Assembly (NCBI GenBank): GCA_035650495.1
Contig: DASRHK010000153.1
Location: forward strand, 1 to 43,179
DNA: 43,179 nt
DNA from: DASRHK01 sp035650495
GTDB taxonomy: Bacteria; Pseudomonadota; Gammaproteobacteria; Nevskiales; Nevskiaceae
Direction: 5' to 3'
This document shows, piece by piece, positions 16,411-24,264 of this stretch (position 1 is its first letter; every line of letters begins with the position of its first letter). Both the position numbers and the translations under genes were made by a program. The notes under the pieces are model-generated. The model was not told the DNA's origin and did not search any database. It worked only from the letters and a program-made list of their open reading frames with translations.

Positions 16411-17277
16411 TTACGTGCCGTAGACCTTCTGCGCCTTCGGCGACTGGTCGACGAGCTTCGCGACGGCCTCGGACAGCTCTTCGGCCTTCCAGCGCGCCTT
16501 CTTGTCGATGATCGGACCCGTATGCCAGCCGGTCGCGATCGACAGCTTGCCGCCTTCGACCTCGAACACCTTGCCGGTCACGCCTGCCGACAGCGGGCTG
16601 CACAGCCACACGACCAGCGGCGCGACGTTCTCCGGCGCGTAGTGATCGAAGCCGCCTTCGGGCTTCTTCATCATGTCGGCGAAGACTTTCTCGGTCATGC
16701 CGGTGCGCGCGGCGGGCGCGAGCGCGTTGGCGGTGATGCCGTAACGTCCGAGCTCCGCGGCCTGCACGAGCGTGAGCGAGGCGATGCCGCCTTTCGCCGC
16801 CGCGTAGTTGCTCTGCCCCACCGAGCCGTTGAGTCCCGCGCCCGAGCTCGTATTGACGATGCGCGCGTCGACTTTCTGTCCGGCCTTGACCTGATCGCGC
16901 CAGCGCTTCACCAGCGTCGAGGTGATGCAGAAGTGGCCCTTGAGATGGACCTTGATGACGAGGTCCCACTCCTCCTCGCTCATCGACGCGAACATCTTGT
17001 CGCGCACGATGCCGGCGTTGTTGACGACGCCGTGCACGTCGCCGAACTTCGCGACGCCCGCATCGACGATCTTCTGCGCGCCGGCCATCGAGGTGATGTC
17101 GTCGGAATTCGCGAGCGCGTTGCCGCCGATCTCGTTCACCACCGCCTGCGCCGCATCGGCGCGAATGTCGTTGACGACGACCTTGGCGCCTTCGGCCGCG
17201 AGCGCGATCGCGTATGCGCGGCCGAGCCCGCCGCCGGCGCCGGTGACGATGATCGTGCGGTTGTTGCAGATGCCCAT
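16411..17277 (-). CDS. SDR family dehydrogenase in the ring C/D operon (Rv3548c/Rv3549c-like)
   Basis: A 288-residue short-chain dehydrogenase: TGAGGGLG cofactor loop at about 13-20, VVNNAG in the middle, and the catalytic NTSSGAGLNGSVGQSNYAAAK (Ser...Tyr-x3-Lys). It has a C-terminal extension of about 40 residues beyond the usual SDR core, as in the multifunctional-enzyme type-2-like SDRs that act on 3-hydroxyacyl-CoA esters. Two SDRs of unknown role are part of the KstR2 regulon of M. tuberculosis; this gene fits that slot and may oxidise a 3-hydroxyacyl-CoA. The start ATG at 17277 follows FadA6 by 38 bases, which contain a REP-like palindrome. Confidence 0.82.
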   Translation of the reverse strand: MGICNNRTIIVTGAGGGLGRAYAIALAAEGAKVVVNDIRADAAQAVVNEIGGNALANSDDITSMAGAQKIVDAGVAKFGDVHGVVNNAGIVRDKMFASMSEEEWDLVIKVHLKGHFCITSTLVKRWRDQVKAGQKVDARIVNTSSGAGLNGSVGQSNYAAAKGGIASLTLVQAAELGRYGITANALAPAARTGMTEKVFADMMKKPEGGFDHYAPENVAPLVVWLCSPLSAGVTGKVFEVEGGKLSIATGWHTGPIIDKKARWKAEELSEAVAKLVDQSPKAQKVYGT

Positions 17278-17286
17278 GGGATGTTC

Positions 17287-17316
17287 GTCATTCCCGCGCA
17301 GGCGGGAATCCAGTTC
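17287..17316. repeat. REP-like palindrome, CGTCATTCCCGCnnnnGCGGGAATCCAG type, copy 1
   Basis: An 8-bp perfect stem ATTCCCGC/GCGGGAAT (17290-17297 and 17302-17309) with loop GCAG and flanks CGTC and CCAGTT, lying in the 38-bp gap between the FadA6 stop and the SDR start. A sister copy at 19591-19618 shares loop and flanks but has a compensatory stem change. It matches the widespread proteobacterial CATTCCCGCGnAnGCGGGAATCCA element. Confidence 0.85.
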
Positions 17317-18467
17317 TAGGAGAGTCTTTCGATGATCGTCACGTTCGCGACGCCGCCGCCTTCGCACATCGTTTGCAGGCCGTAGCGCTTGTTGGTGCGC
17401 TCGAGCTCGTGCAGCAGCGTGGTCATCAGCTTCGCGCCGGTGGCGCCGAGCGGATGCGACAGCGCGATCGCGCCGCCGTTGACGTTGGTCTGCGCGTGCG
17501 GGTAACCCGTCTCCTTGAGCCACGCCATCGGCACCGGCGCGAACGCCTCGTTGATCTCGACGAGGTCGATGTCCTGCATCTTCATGCCGGACTTCTTCAG
17601 CGCGTTCCTCGTCGCCGGGATCGGCGCGGACAGCATCATGATCGGATCGTCCGAGTACACGCTCATGTGATGGATGCGCGCGCGCGGCTTCAGGTTGTAT
17701 TTCTTCACCGCCTTCTCGCTCGCGATCAGGATCGCCGCCGCGCCGTCACCGGTCTGCGACGACACCGCCGCCGTGATCGTGCCGCCGGGCGCGAGCGGCT
17801 CGAGCGTGGCCATCTGCTCGAGCGAGGTATCGCGCACGGTCTCGTCGACCTTGCAGCCGAACGCCTCGACCAATTCACGATCGAAGCGGCCTTCCTTCTG
17901 CGCCTGGCGCGCGCGGCGATGCGACTCGAGCGCGAACTCTTCCATCTCGCGGCGCGAGATCTTCCACTTGTTCGCCATCAGCTGCGCGCCGTGGAACTGC
18001 GAGACCGGCTCGTTGCCGAAGCGCGCGGTCCAGCCCTTGCTGCCCGAGAAGGGATCGGTGAGTCCGAGTGGCTTGGCGAGCACGAACGCGGAGCCGATCG
18101 GGATCTGCGTCATCGTCTGCACGCCGCCGGCGACGACGACGTCCTGCGTGCCCGACATCACCGCCTGCGCGGCGAAGTGCACCGCCTGCTGCGAGCTGCC
18201 GCACTGGCGATCGATCGTCACGCCCGGCACGTGCAGCGGCAATCCCGCCGCGAGCCAGCAGGTGCGCCCGATGTTGCCCGCGAGCGGCCCGACCGCGTCG
18301 AGGCAGCCCCAGACCACGTCGTCGTAATCCTCGGCGGGAACCTGGTTGCGCCCGACGAGCGTCTTGAGCGCGTGCGCGCCGAGATCGGCGCCGTGCACGT
18401 GCGCGAGACTGCCCTTGCGCTTGCCGGTGGGCGTGCGCAGCGCGTCGACGATGAATGCTTCAGCCAT
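17316..18467 (-). CDS. fadA6: FadA6-like acetyl-CoA acetyltransferase (thiolase) of ring C/D catabolism
   Basis: A 383-residue type II thiolase. The nucleophile Cys89 sits in DRQCGSSQQAV. The other catalytic elements are present: NEAFAPVP at about 306, GGAIALSHPLGATG with His338, and the C-terminal MCEGGGVAN with Cys368. In actinobacterial steroid catabolism FadA6 thiolyses a product of IpdAB ring C opening, yielding MOODA-CoA or a later intermediate. The length matches FadA6 (386). The start ATG is preceded by AAAGGAAAC, a reasonable ribosome site, 11 bases after the upstream acyl-CoA dehydrogenase stop. The stop is TAG at 17316-17318, immediately beside a REP-like palindrome. Thiolase activity is secure; the fadA6 name rests on neighbours. 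Confidence 0.87.
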   Translation of the reverse strand: MAEAFIVDALRTPTGKRKGSLAHVHGADLGAHALKTLVGRNQVPAEDYDDVVWGCLDAVGPLAGNIGRTCWLAAGLPLHVPGVTIDRQCGSSQQAVHFAAQAVMSGTQDVVVAGGVQTMTQIPIGSAFVLAKPLGLTDPFSGSKGWTARFGNEPVSQFHGAQLMANKWKISRREMEEFALESHRRARQAQKEGRFDRELVEAFGCKVDETVRDTSLEQMATLEPLAPGGTITAAVSSQTGDGAAAILIASEKAVKKYNLKPRARIHHMSVYSDDPIMMLSAPIPATRNALKKSGMKMQDIDLVEINEAFAPVPMAWLKETGYPHAQTNVNGGAIALSHPLGATGAKLMTTLLHELERTNKRYGLQTMCEGGGVANVTIIERLS

Positions 18468-18478
18468 TTTTGTTTCCT

Positions 18479-19576
18479 TTACTTGACGGCAACCAAGCGT
18501 GGCGCCGATTCGTGATTCGTTGGACGCGTGAACGTCTCGCCGGGCCCGATTGCGGCGCCGTCGGCGAGGATCGACTCGGCGATGCGCGTCTTGTGGAACG
18601 CGCGATCGCCCCAGGTCGCGTCGAGCGCCCAGGCGCGCTTCATGAACATCTGCAGATCGGCTTCCCAGGTGTAGCCCATCGCACCATGCGCCTGCAGGCT
18701 CTTGCGCGATGCGAGCTGTGCGGCGTCGCCGGCGGCGAGTCGCGCGTGTGACACGTACACGGATGCGCGCGGGTCCTTGCGCTCGAGCGCGTACGCCGCG
18801 CGATGCACCACGGGCTCGGCGAACTCGATCGCGACCGCAACTTCCGCGAAGTGATGCTTCACCGCCTGGAACGATCCGATCGGCTTGCCGAACTGCTTGC
18901 GCTGCGCGGCGTGATCGACGCCGAGGTCGAGCATGCGCTGCGCGAGCCCGAGCAATTGCGCGGAGGCTGCGAGGCCGGCGCGATCGGTCACGCCCGCCCA
19001 GATCGCGGCACCGGTGCGCGCATCGCAGACGCGCGTCGACGACGACGGCTTCCAGCTCACCTTGCACAGCCGGCGCGACTGGTCGATCGAGCGGTTCGGC
19101 GTGAGCTTCACCTGATCGGGCTTCAACGCGTGCACCTCGTCTTCGTGCGCGAGCAGCAGCAATCCCGCGTTCGCTGCATCGGCGACGAGCGGATTGATCG
19201 GATGACCCACCGCGATGCGCGCCTTGCCCGACGCGATCTTCGGCAGCCATTCCTTCTTCAGCGAGGCGTCGCCGAGCTGCGAGATGAGCCACGTCGCGAG
19301 GTACGCGCTCGCGGTCAGCGAATCGGGGATCGCGAAGTAGCCGAGCTCCTGCTGCACCAGCACCCAGTCGAGATCGCCGCCGCCGATGCCGCCGAATTCC
19401 TCCGGCACCGAGATCGCGGTCAGGCCCTGATCGGCGACCTTCGCGCGCAGCTCCGCGCTGCGGCCGCTGTCGGTCTCCCAGATCTCGCGCAGCAATTCCG
19501 GCGCGGCCTCGACCATGAGGAACTTGTGTACCGCGTCGCGGAATGCGAGTTGCTGCTCTTCGAAGATGAAGTCCAT
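18479..19576 (-). CDS. Acyl-CoA dehydrogenase, short partner subunit (FadE32/33-like)
   Basis: A 365-residue acyl-CoA dehydrogenase family protein: N-terminal EEQQLAFRDAVHKFL, EEFGGIGGGDLDWVLVQQELG, RKQFGKPIGSFQAVKHHFAEVAVAIEF and LQAHGAMGYTWEADLQMFMKRA. Like the short subunit of the second pair it lacks the SEPxAGSD and YAGTNEIQ signatures, so it is probably the non-FAD-complete half of an alpha2beta2 enzyme with the gene upstream (19626-20792). A 49-bp gap with a REP-like palindrome separates the two genes. In actinobacteria FadE31-33 act late, and loss of FadE32 causes MOODA to accumulate; this pair is a candidate for that stage. Substrate assignment is tentative. Confidence 0.83.
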   Translation of the reverse strand: MDFIFEEQQLAFRDAVHKFLMVEAAPELLREIWETDSGRSAELRAKVADQGLTAISVPEEFGGIGGGDLDWVLVQQELGYFAIPDSLTASAYLATWLISQLGDASLKKEWLPKIASGKARIAVGHPINPLVADAANAGLLLLAHEDEVHALKPDQVKLTPNRSIDQSRRLCKVSWKPSSSTRVCDARTGAAIWAGVTDRAGLAASAQLLGLAQRMLDLGVDHAAQRKQFGKPIGSFQAVKHHFAEVAVAIEFAEPVVHRAAYALERKDPRASVYVSHARLAAGDAAQLASRKSLQAHGAMGYTWEADLQMFMKRAWALDATWGDRAFHKTRIAESILADGAAIGPGETFTRPTNHESAPRLVAVK

Positions 19577-19590
19577 GACTACGTTGCCTC

Positions 19591-19618
19591 GTCATGCCCG
19601 CGCAGGCGGGCATCCAGT
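19591..19618. repeat. REP-like palindrome, CGTCATTCCCGC type, copy 2 with compensatory change
   Basis: Stem ATGCCCGC/GCGGGCAT (19594-19601 and 19606-19613), loop GCAG, same flanks (CGTC, CCAGTTTT) as the copy at 17287. The third stem pair is G-C here and T-A there, a paired change that keeps the hairpin. It lies between the two subunit genes of one acyl-CoA dehydrogenase pair. Confidence 0.85.
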
Positions 19619-19625
19619 TTTGCTT

Positions 19626-20792
19626 TCACGCTCTGGGCAAGCCCAGCATTCTTTCCGCGATGATGTTCTTCTGGATCTCGTTGGTGCCCGCGTAGATCGG
19701 CCCTGCGAGCGAGAACAGGAAGCCGTCGAGCCAGTGATCGATGTCGCCGGCGTCGGGCGCGTCGGGCATCAGCTCGGCGCGCGGGCCGAGGATGCGCATC
19801 GCGGTCTCGTGCATCAGCACGTCGAGCTCCGACCAGAAGATCTTGTTGGTCGACGCTTCCGCGCCGATCTCGCCGCCGCGCGCGAGGCGCGACGCCGTGC
19901 GATAGGTCGCGAGCGCGTAGGCCTCGGCGCCCATCCAGCTCTTCATCACCGCATCGCGGATCGCGGGGTCGCGATCGGCTTGCTTCTGATGGCGCTTGTA
20001 GAGCGCGATCAGATCGCGCGCGGTTTTCTGGAAGCGCGCCGGCGAGCGCAGCATCAGTCCGCGCTCGAAGCCCGCGGTCGACATCGCGATGCTCCAGCCC
20101 GCGCCTTCCTCGCCGATGCGGTTCTCGACCGGCACGCGCACGTCGTCGAAGAAGATCTCCGCGAAGCCGGTCAGCCCGTTGAGCTGCTTGATCGGGCGGA
20201 TGGTGATGCCCTTCGACTTGAGCGGCAGCAGCACGAACGACAGACCCTGATGCCGCTGCGAATTCGGGTCGGTGCGGAAGAGACCGAAGCACCAGTCGGC
20301 CCACACGGCACGCGTCGACCAGGTCTTCTGCCCGCTGATGACGTAGTGATCGCCGTCGCGCACGGCCTTCGTGCGGATCGCGGCCATGTCGCTGCCCGCG
20401 CCCGGCTCGCTCCAGCCTTGCGCCCAGATGTCGGCGCCGCTCGCCATGCGCGGCAGGAATTTCTTCTTCTGCTCGTCGCTGCCGTGCTCCATCAGCGTCG
20501 GCCCGAGCAAGAAGATGCCGTTCTGGTTCACGCGCAGCGGCGCGCCCGCGGCCCAGTACTCCTCCTCGAAGATCAGCCATTCGATGAGGTCGCAGCCGCG
20601 CCCGCCGAGCTCCTTCGGCCAGGTCACCATCGACCAGCGGCCTTCGTTGAGCTTGGCTTCCCACGCGCGGTGCTGCTCGAAGCCTTCCTGCGTGTCGAAG
20701 CTCGGAAGGGTCGACTTCGGCGCGTTCGCAGCGAGCCAGTCGCGGATCTCCGCGCGGAATTTCTTCTGCTTCTCGGTGTACTCGAGCCTCAT
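19626..20792 (-). CDS. Acyl-CoA dehydrogenase, long subunit (FadE31-like)
   Basis: A 388-residue acyl-CoA dehydrogenase with complete signatures: GWSEPGAGSDMAAI at about 125, ISGQKTWSTRAVWADW, and the C-terminal YAGTNEIQKNIIAERMLGLP. The start overlaps the EchA20 stop (ATGA at 20789-20792). The short partner gene follows after 49 bases. Together they form the first of two long/short pairs in this array; the other is at 12912-15160. In both pairs one protein has the FAD-binding signatures and the other does not, the pattern of heterotetrameric steroid acyl-CoA dehydrogenases. The likely substrate is a CoA ester after ring opening, inferred from its place next to echA20 and fadA6. Confidence 0.85.
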   Translation of the reverse strand: MRLEYTEKQKKFRAEIRDWLAANAPKSTLPSFDTQEGFEQHRAWEAKLNEGRWSMVTWPKELGGRGCDLIEWLIFEEEYWAAGAPLRVNQNGIFLLGPTLMEHGSDEQKKKFLPRMASGADIWAQGWSEPGAGSDMAAIRTKAVRDGDHYVISGQKTWSTRAVWADWCFGLFRTDPNSQRHQGLSFVLLPLKSKGITIRPIKQLNGLTGFAEIFFDDVRVPVENRIGEEGAGWSIAMSTAGFERGLMLRSPARFQKTARDLIALYKRHQKQADRDPAIRDAVMKSWMGAEAYALATYRTASRLARGGEIGAEASTNKIFWSELDVLMHETAMRILGPRAELMPDAPDAGDIDHWLDGFLFSLAGPIYAGTNEIQKNIIAERMLGLPRA

Positions 20793-21550
20793 TTCTTGCT
20801 CTCGAATTTCGCGTCGCGTTTCTCGACGAAGGCCTGGCGCGTCTCCGCGGAGTCCTTGGTCATGTAGGCCTGCAGCGTGAAGCCCTGCTCCCAGCGGTAC
20901 TTGTCCTCGAGGCTGCCGTCCTCGATGCCGTTCAGCGATTCCTTCGCGAGCCGGATCATCGCCGGGCTCTTGTGCGCAATCTTCAGCGCGATGGTCAGTG
21001 CGGTATCGCGCAGCTGCGCACGCGGCACGACGCACTCGACAGCGCCGAGACGATGCGCTTCGCGCGCGGTGATCGGCTCTCCGGTGAAATACATCATCCG
21101 CACCTTCTGCACGCCGAACAGGCGCTGCAGATGCGCGCCGCCGCCCATCGCGCCGCGATCCACTTCCGGCACGCCGAACGTTGCGTCCTCCGCAGCGACG
21201 ACGATGTCGGCCGCACCGGCGATGCCGATCCCGCCGCCGAGCACGAAGCCATGCACGGCGCAGATCACGGGGACGCGATTGCGATGCACCGCTTCGAACG
21301 TGCGGTAGTTGCCCGCGTTCACCGAGACGATCTTCTCGGGATGCGCGTTGAGCTCCTTGATGTCGACACCGGCGCAGAAGCCCTTGCCCTCGGCGCGGAT
21401 CACGATCACGCGCACCTTGTCGTCGCGCCCGAGGCGCTCGATCTCGTCGGCGAGCGCATGCCAGCCCGCGTCCGGTAGCGCGTTCACCGGCGGATGGTCG
21501 ATGACGACTTCGGCGATGCCTTCGTGGGTGTTGGTCTTGAACGGGCTCAC
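20789..21550 (-). CDS. echA20: EchA20-like crotonase, ring D-opening hydrolase
   Basis: A 253-residue crotonase-superfamily protein: oxyanion-hole segment GKGFCAGVDIKEL at about 61 and HGFVLGGGIGIAGAADIVVAAEDATFG at about 100, then PEVDRGAMGG. EchA20 of M. tuberculosis (247 residues) hydrolyses ring D of HIEC-CoA to give COCHEA-CoA rather than hydrating a double bond. The start is taken as GTG at 21550, with a GGGGAG ribosome site five bases upstream and ten bases after the IpdC stop; longer readings would overlap ipdC through repeat sequence. The stop overlaps the next acyl-CoA dehydrogenase start by 4 bases. Ordinary enoyl-CoA hydratase activity cannot be excluded by sequence alone, but the IpdC/EchA20/IpdAB set makes the ring-opening role likely. 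Confidence 0.84.
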   Translation of the reverse strand: MSPFKTNTHEGIAEVVIDHPPVNALPDAGWHALADEIERLGRDDKVRVIVIRAEGKGFCAGVDIKELNAHPEKIVSVNAGNYRTFEAVHRNRVPVICAVHGFVLGGGIGIAGAADIVVAAEDATFGVPEVDRGAMGGGAHLQRLFGVQKVRMMYFTGEPITAREAHRLGAVECVVPRAQLRDTALTIALKIAHKSPAMIRLAKESLNGIEDGSLEDKYRWEQGFTLQAYMTKDSAETRQAFVEKRDAKFESKK

Positions 21551-21560
21551 TGGACTCCCC

Positions 21561-22661
21561 TCATCCGGCGCTGCGCGCCACCTTCTCCCGCGGGGAGAAG
21601 GAACTGCTTGCGGGCAACGATGCAAGACGCTCGTCGGCTTCGGCGACGATGCGCGCGATCAATTCAGCGACGGTCGGGAGGTCGTCGATCACCGCGGCGA
21701 CCTGCCCGCTCGGCAGCACGCCTTCGTCGGGCTTGCCCTCGACCATCGCGCGCTGGATCAGCATCGGCGCGTTCGCGGCCATCATCGTCTGGATCGCGGA
21801 GTCGCCTTCGGCGAGCGCGGCGAAGAAGGTCTTGAACATCGTGAAGAAGGACATCCTGGTGTGCGCGCGCCAGCGCCAGGCACTGGACAGCGCAGTGAAC
21901 AGGCGGCGCAGCAATCCGCCGTGCTCGAGCTTGAGCAGCGCGGGGTTGTCGATCATGCGCTGCGGCAAGCCGTCGACCGCGGTCGACGCGCGGATGTGCG
22001 CAGGATCCTTGATGGCGAGATAGCGTTGCAGCGTCTCGCGCGGAACCGGCGACTCCTGCGTGAGCAGGAAGCGCGTGCCCATCGCGATGCCGCTCGCGCC
22101 GTACGCGAGCGCGCCCGCAAGACCGCGACCGTTGAAGAATCCGCCGGCGGCAACGACGGGAACGCTGACCGCATCGAGGACCTGCGGCAGGAGCAGCGTC
22201 GTCGGCACCGAGCCGGTGTGGCCGCCGCCTTCCGCGCCTTGCACCGTGATGATGTCCGCGCCGAGCTCGATCGCCTTCTGCGCGTGCTTCAGCGCACCGA
22301 CCGTCGGCATGCAGAGAACACCGGCGTCCTTGAAGCGCTTGATCGTCTTCGCGTCCGGCCCGCGTCCGTAGCTCACCGCCCGCACGCGATCCTTGTTCTT
22401 GAGGATGACCTCGATGACTTCCTGAGCGTTGGGCTGGAACATGTGGAAGTTCACGCCGAACTTCGCGCTCGTCGCGGCGCGCACTGCATCGATCTCGCGT
22501 GCGAGCTCGTCGGTCGACATCGTCGCCGCCGCGAGGAAGCCGAATCCGCCCGCGTTGCTCGTCGCGATGACGAGCCGCGACGTCGCGACCCAGCCCATCG
22601 CCGTCTGCACGATCGGATAGCGGCAGCCGAGCAATTGCGTCAGCGGCGTCTGCAGGCTCAT
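21561..22661 (-). CDS. ipdC: IpdC-like nitronate monooxygenase-family flavoprotein (CoA-ester reductase)
   Basis: A 366-residue FMN-dependent TIM-barrel protein of the nitronate monooxygenase/2-nitropropane dioxygenase family: PIVQTAMGWVATSRLV at the N terminus, NAGGFGFLAAATM, the flavin-site GAEGGGHTGSVPT and VVAAGGFFNGRGLAGALAYGASGIAMGTRFL. In steroid degraders the homologue IpdC acts with IpdF on 5-hydroxy HIC-CoA before ring D is opened. The start overlaps the thiolase-like stop (ATGA at 22658-22661). The last 13 residues or so (FSPREKVARSAG) are encoded by an inserted-looking palindromic repeat, so the native C terminus may have been replaced by read-through of that element. The family call is secure; the physiological role is from context. 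Confidence 0.85.
   Translation of the reverse strand: MSLQTPLTQLLGCRYPIVQTAMGWVATSRLVIATSNAGGFGFLAAATMSTDELAREIDAVRAATSAKFGVNFHMFQPNAQEVIEVILKNKDRVRAVSYGRGPDAKTIKRFKDAGVLCMPTVGALKHAQKAIELGADIITVQGAEGGGHTGSVPTTLLLPQVLDAVSVPVVAAGGFFNGRGLAGALAYGASGIAMGTRFLLTQESPVPRETLQRYLAIKDPAHIRASTAVDGLPQRMIDNPALLKLEHGGLLRRLFTALSSAWRWRAHTRMSFFTMFKTFFAALAEGDSAIQTMMAANAPMLIQRAMVEGKPDEGVLPSGQVAAVIDDLPTVAELIARIVAEADERLASLPASSSFSPREKVARSAG
21562..21602. repeat. CTCATCCGGCGCTGCGCGCC...CTTCTCCC type palindromic repeat inside the ipdC 3' end
   Basis: A 9-bp perfect stem CCTTCTCCC/GGGAGAAGG (21581-21589 and 21593-21601) with loop GCG, preceded by the CTCATCCGGCGCTGCGCGCCA motif. The whole block matches by eye a dispersed repeat often seen between genes of high-GC proteobacteria, whose translation gives peptides like SPREKVARSAG. 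Here it is read as the C terminus of IpdC. Confidence 0.7.
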
Positions 22662-23839
22662 TTCTTCACGATCACGCAGGAGCCGTGGCCGAACAGACCC
22701 TGGTTCGCGGTGATGCCGACTTTCGGATTGCTCGTCTGGCGCTCGCCAGCCTGTCCGCGCAATTGCCACGCGAGCTCGCACACCTGCGCGAGCGCTTGCG
22801 CCGGCACTGCTTCGCCGAAGCACGCGAGTCCACCCGATGCATTCACCGGGAGTCGGCCGCTGATTTTCGTTGCGCCCGCGCGGAGCAGCTTCGCGGCCTC
22901 GCCGCGCGCGCAGAGCTGCAGGTCTTCCATCCAGTCGAGCTCGAGCGCGGTCGACAAGTCGTAGACCTCGGCGAGGCTCACGTCCTTCGGCGAGATCCCG
23001 GCTTCTTCGTACGCCTTCTTCGGCAGCGCGGCGCGGAACGACTGCGGCTTCGCGGCGACGGCGGAATCGGTCGCGATGTCCGGCATCTCGACCAGCTCCG
23101 ACGCAAACGTCGGCGTCACGGTCGAAATCGCAGCGATGCGCGGTGCGTTGCCCTTGCCGATCTTCTTCGCGTACGCGAGCGACGACACGATGATCGCGGC
23201 GCCGCCGTCGGACGTCGCGCAGATGTCCATCAGGCGCAGCGGATCGGCGACCATCGCCGACGCAGCAACTTCTTCCGCGGAGAACTTCTTGCGATAGCGC
23301 GCGTTCGGATTGGCGAAGCCGTGCTCCGCGTTCTTCACTTTCACCGCGGCGAAGTCGGCCTGCGTGTCGCCGTACTGCTCGATGCGACGGCGCGCGTAGA
23401 GCGCGAAGTAAGTCGGATTGGTGATGCCGATCCGGAAGCGCACCCAGTCCGGATCGTCGAAGCGCTCGCCTTTCGCGGGCGCGAGGAACCCTTTCGGCGT
23501 CGTGTCCGCGCCGACGACGAGCGCGACGTCGCACTCGCCCGACAGAATCTTCGATCGCGCCGCCGCGAGCGCTTGCGATCCCGATGCGCACGCCGCGTAG
23601 CTCGTGTTCACCTGCGCGCCCTGCCAGCCAAGCGCTTGCGCAAAGGAGGCGCCGGCCACGAATCCCGGATAGCCGTTGCGGATGGTTCCGCCGCCGGAGA
23701 CGAACTGCACGTCGCGCCAGCTGATGCCCGCATCGGCAATCGCGTCGCGCGCGGCCTTCACGCCGTACTCGACGAAGTTCCTGCCCCACTTGCCCCACGG
23801 GTGCATGCCCACGCCGAGGATTGCGATGTCCTTGCTCAT
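22658..23839 (-). CDS. Thiolase-like protein of the lipid-transfer-protein (Ltp2/SCPx) type
   Basis: A 393-residue thiolase-fold protein: N-terminal AILGVGMHPWGKWG, candidate Cys84 in YAACASGSQAL, VVGADTTPKGF, and CATSDGGAAIIV. At the position where true thiolases have GHPxGATG this protein reads NASGGLACFGEAVPAQAL, so the catalytic His-Pro is replaced by Glu-Ala. That pattern fits Ltp2-type enzymes that work with a DUF35 partner as retro-aldolases in steroid side-chain removal, rather than CoA-dependent thiolases. The DUF35 gene lies directly upstream with a 4-base overlap, and ipdC downstream overlaps by 4. It may cleave a side-chain or ring-derived beta-hydroxyacyl-CoA. The aldolase reading is an inference. 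Confidence 0.8.
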   Translation of the reverse strand: MSKDIAILGVGMHPWGKWGRNFVEYGVKAARDAIADAGISWRDVQFVSGGGTIRNGYPGFVAGASFAQALGWQGAQVNTSYAACASGSQALAAARSKILSGECDVALVVGADTTPKGFLAPAKGERFDDPDWVRFRIGITNPTYFALYARRRIEQYGDTQADFAAVKVKNAEHGFANPNARYRKKFSAEEVAASAMVADPLRLMDICATSDGGAAIIVSSLAYAKKIGKGNAPRIAAISTVTPTFASELVEMPDIATDSAVAAKPQSFRAALPKKAYEEAGISPKDVSLAEVYDLSTALELDWMEDLQLCARGEAAKLLRAGATKISGRLPVNASGGLACFGEAVPAQALAQVCELAWQLRGQAGERQTSNPKVGITANQGLFGHGSCVIVKK

Positions 23840-24264
23840 GGCGTCGGCTTCCACTTCCAGGTGAGCTTGCCGTCGACGGTCGGCTCGAGCTTGAGCTCCA
23901 TCTGCATCCCGCTCTTGAGCTTCTCGACGCCGACGCCATCGACGACGGCACCGAGGATGATCATCTTTTCCTTCGCGAGCTCGACCGCGGCGATCGCGTA
24001 CGGCACGAACGGCTCGACCGCGACGAACGGCTCCGGCGGCTTGTAGCAGGCGTTGGTCCACGACCAGAGCTTGCCGGTGCGCGAGAGCTGCACTTCCTCG
24101 AACTCAACGCCGGCGCAATCGGGATTGCGGCAGAAGGTCGACTGCTTCGGAAAGTAATACGTGCCGCACGCCGTGCAGCGCGTGCCGATCAGATGCGGCT
24201 GGTCGGCGTCGAGCGTGTACCAGCCCGGCAGCAACGCTTCTTGTACTTTCGCGTCCATGTTCAC
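23836..24264 (-). CDS. DUF35 zinc-ribbon/OB-fold partner protein (ChsH2 DUF35-like)
   Basis: A 142-residue protein with a rubredoxin-like zinc ribbon formed by Cys30, Cys33, Cys45 and Cys50 (TRCTACGTYYFPK, then CRNPDC), followed by an OB fold. These proteins bind thiolase-fold partners and position acyl-CoA substrate; ChsH2's DUF35 domain does so with Ltp2 in cholesterol side-chain cleavage. The GTG at 24264 overlaps the IpdB stop (GTGA); an ATG two codons later (24258) is equally acceptable. The stop overlaps the thiolase-like start by 4 bases, consistent with a stoichiometric complex of the two products. No separate MaoC fusion is present, unlike full-length ChsH2. Confidence 0.86.
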   Translation of the reverse strand: MNMDAKVQEALLPGWYTLDADQPHLIGTRCTACGTYYFPKQSTFCRNPDCAGVEFEEVQLSRTGKLWSWTNACYKPPEPFVAVEPFVPYAIAAVELAKEKMIILGAVVDGVGVEKLKSGMQMELKLEPTVDGKLTWKWKPTP

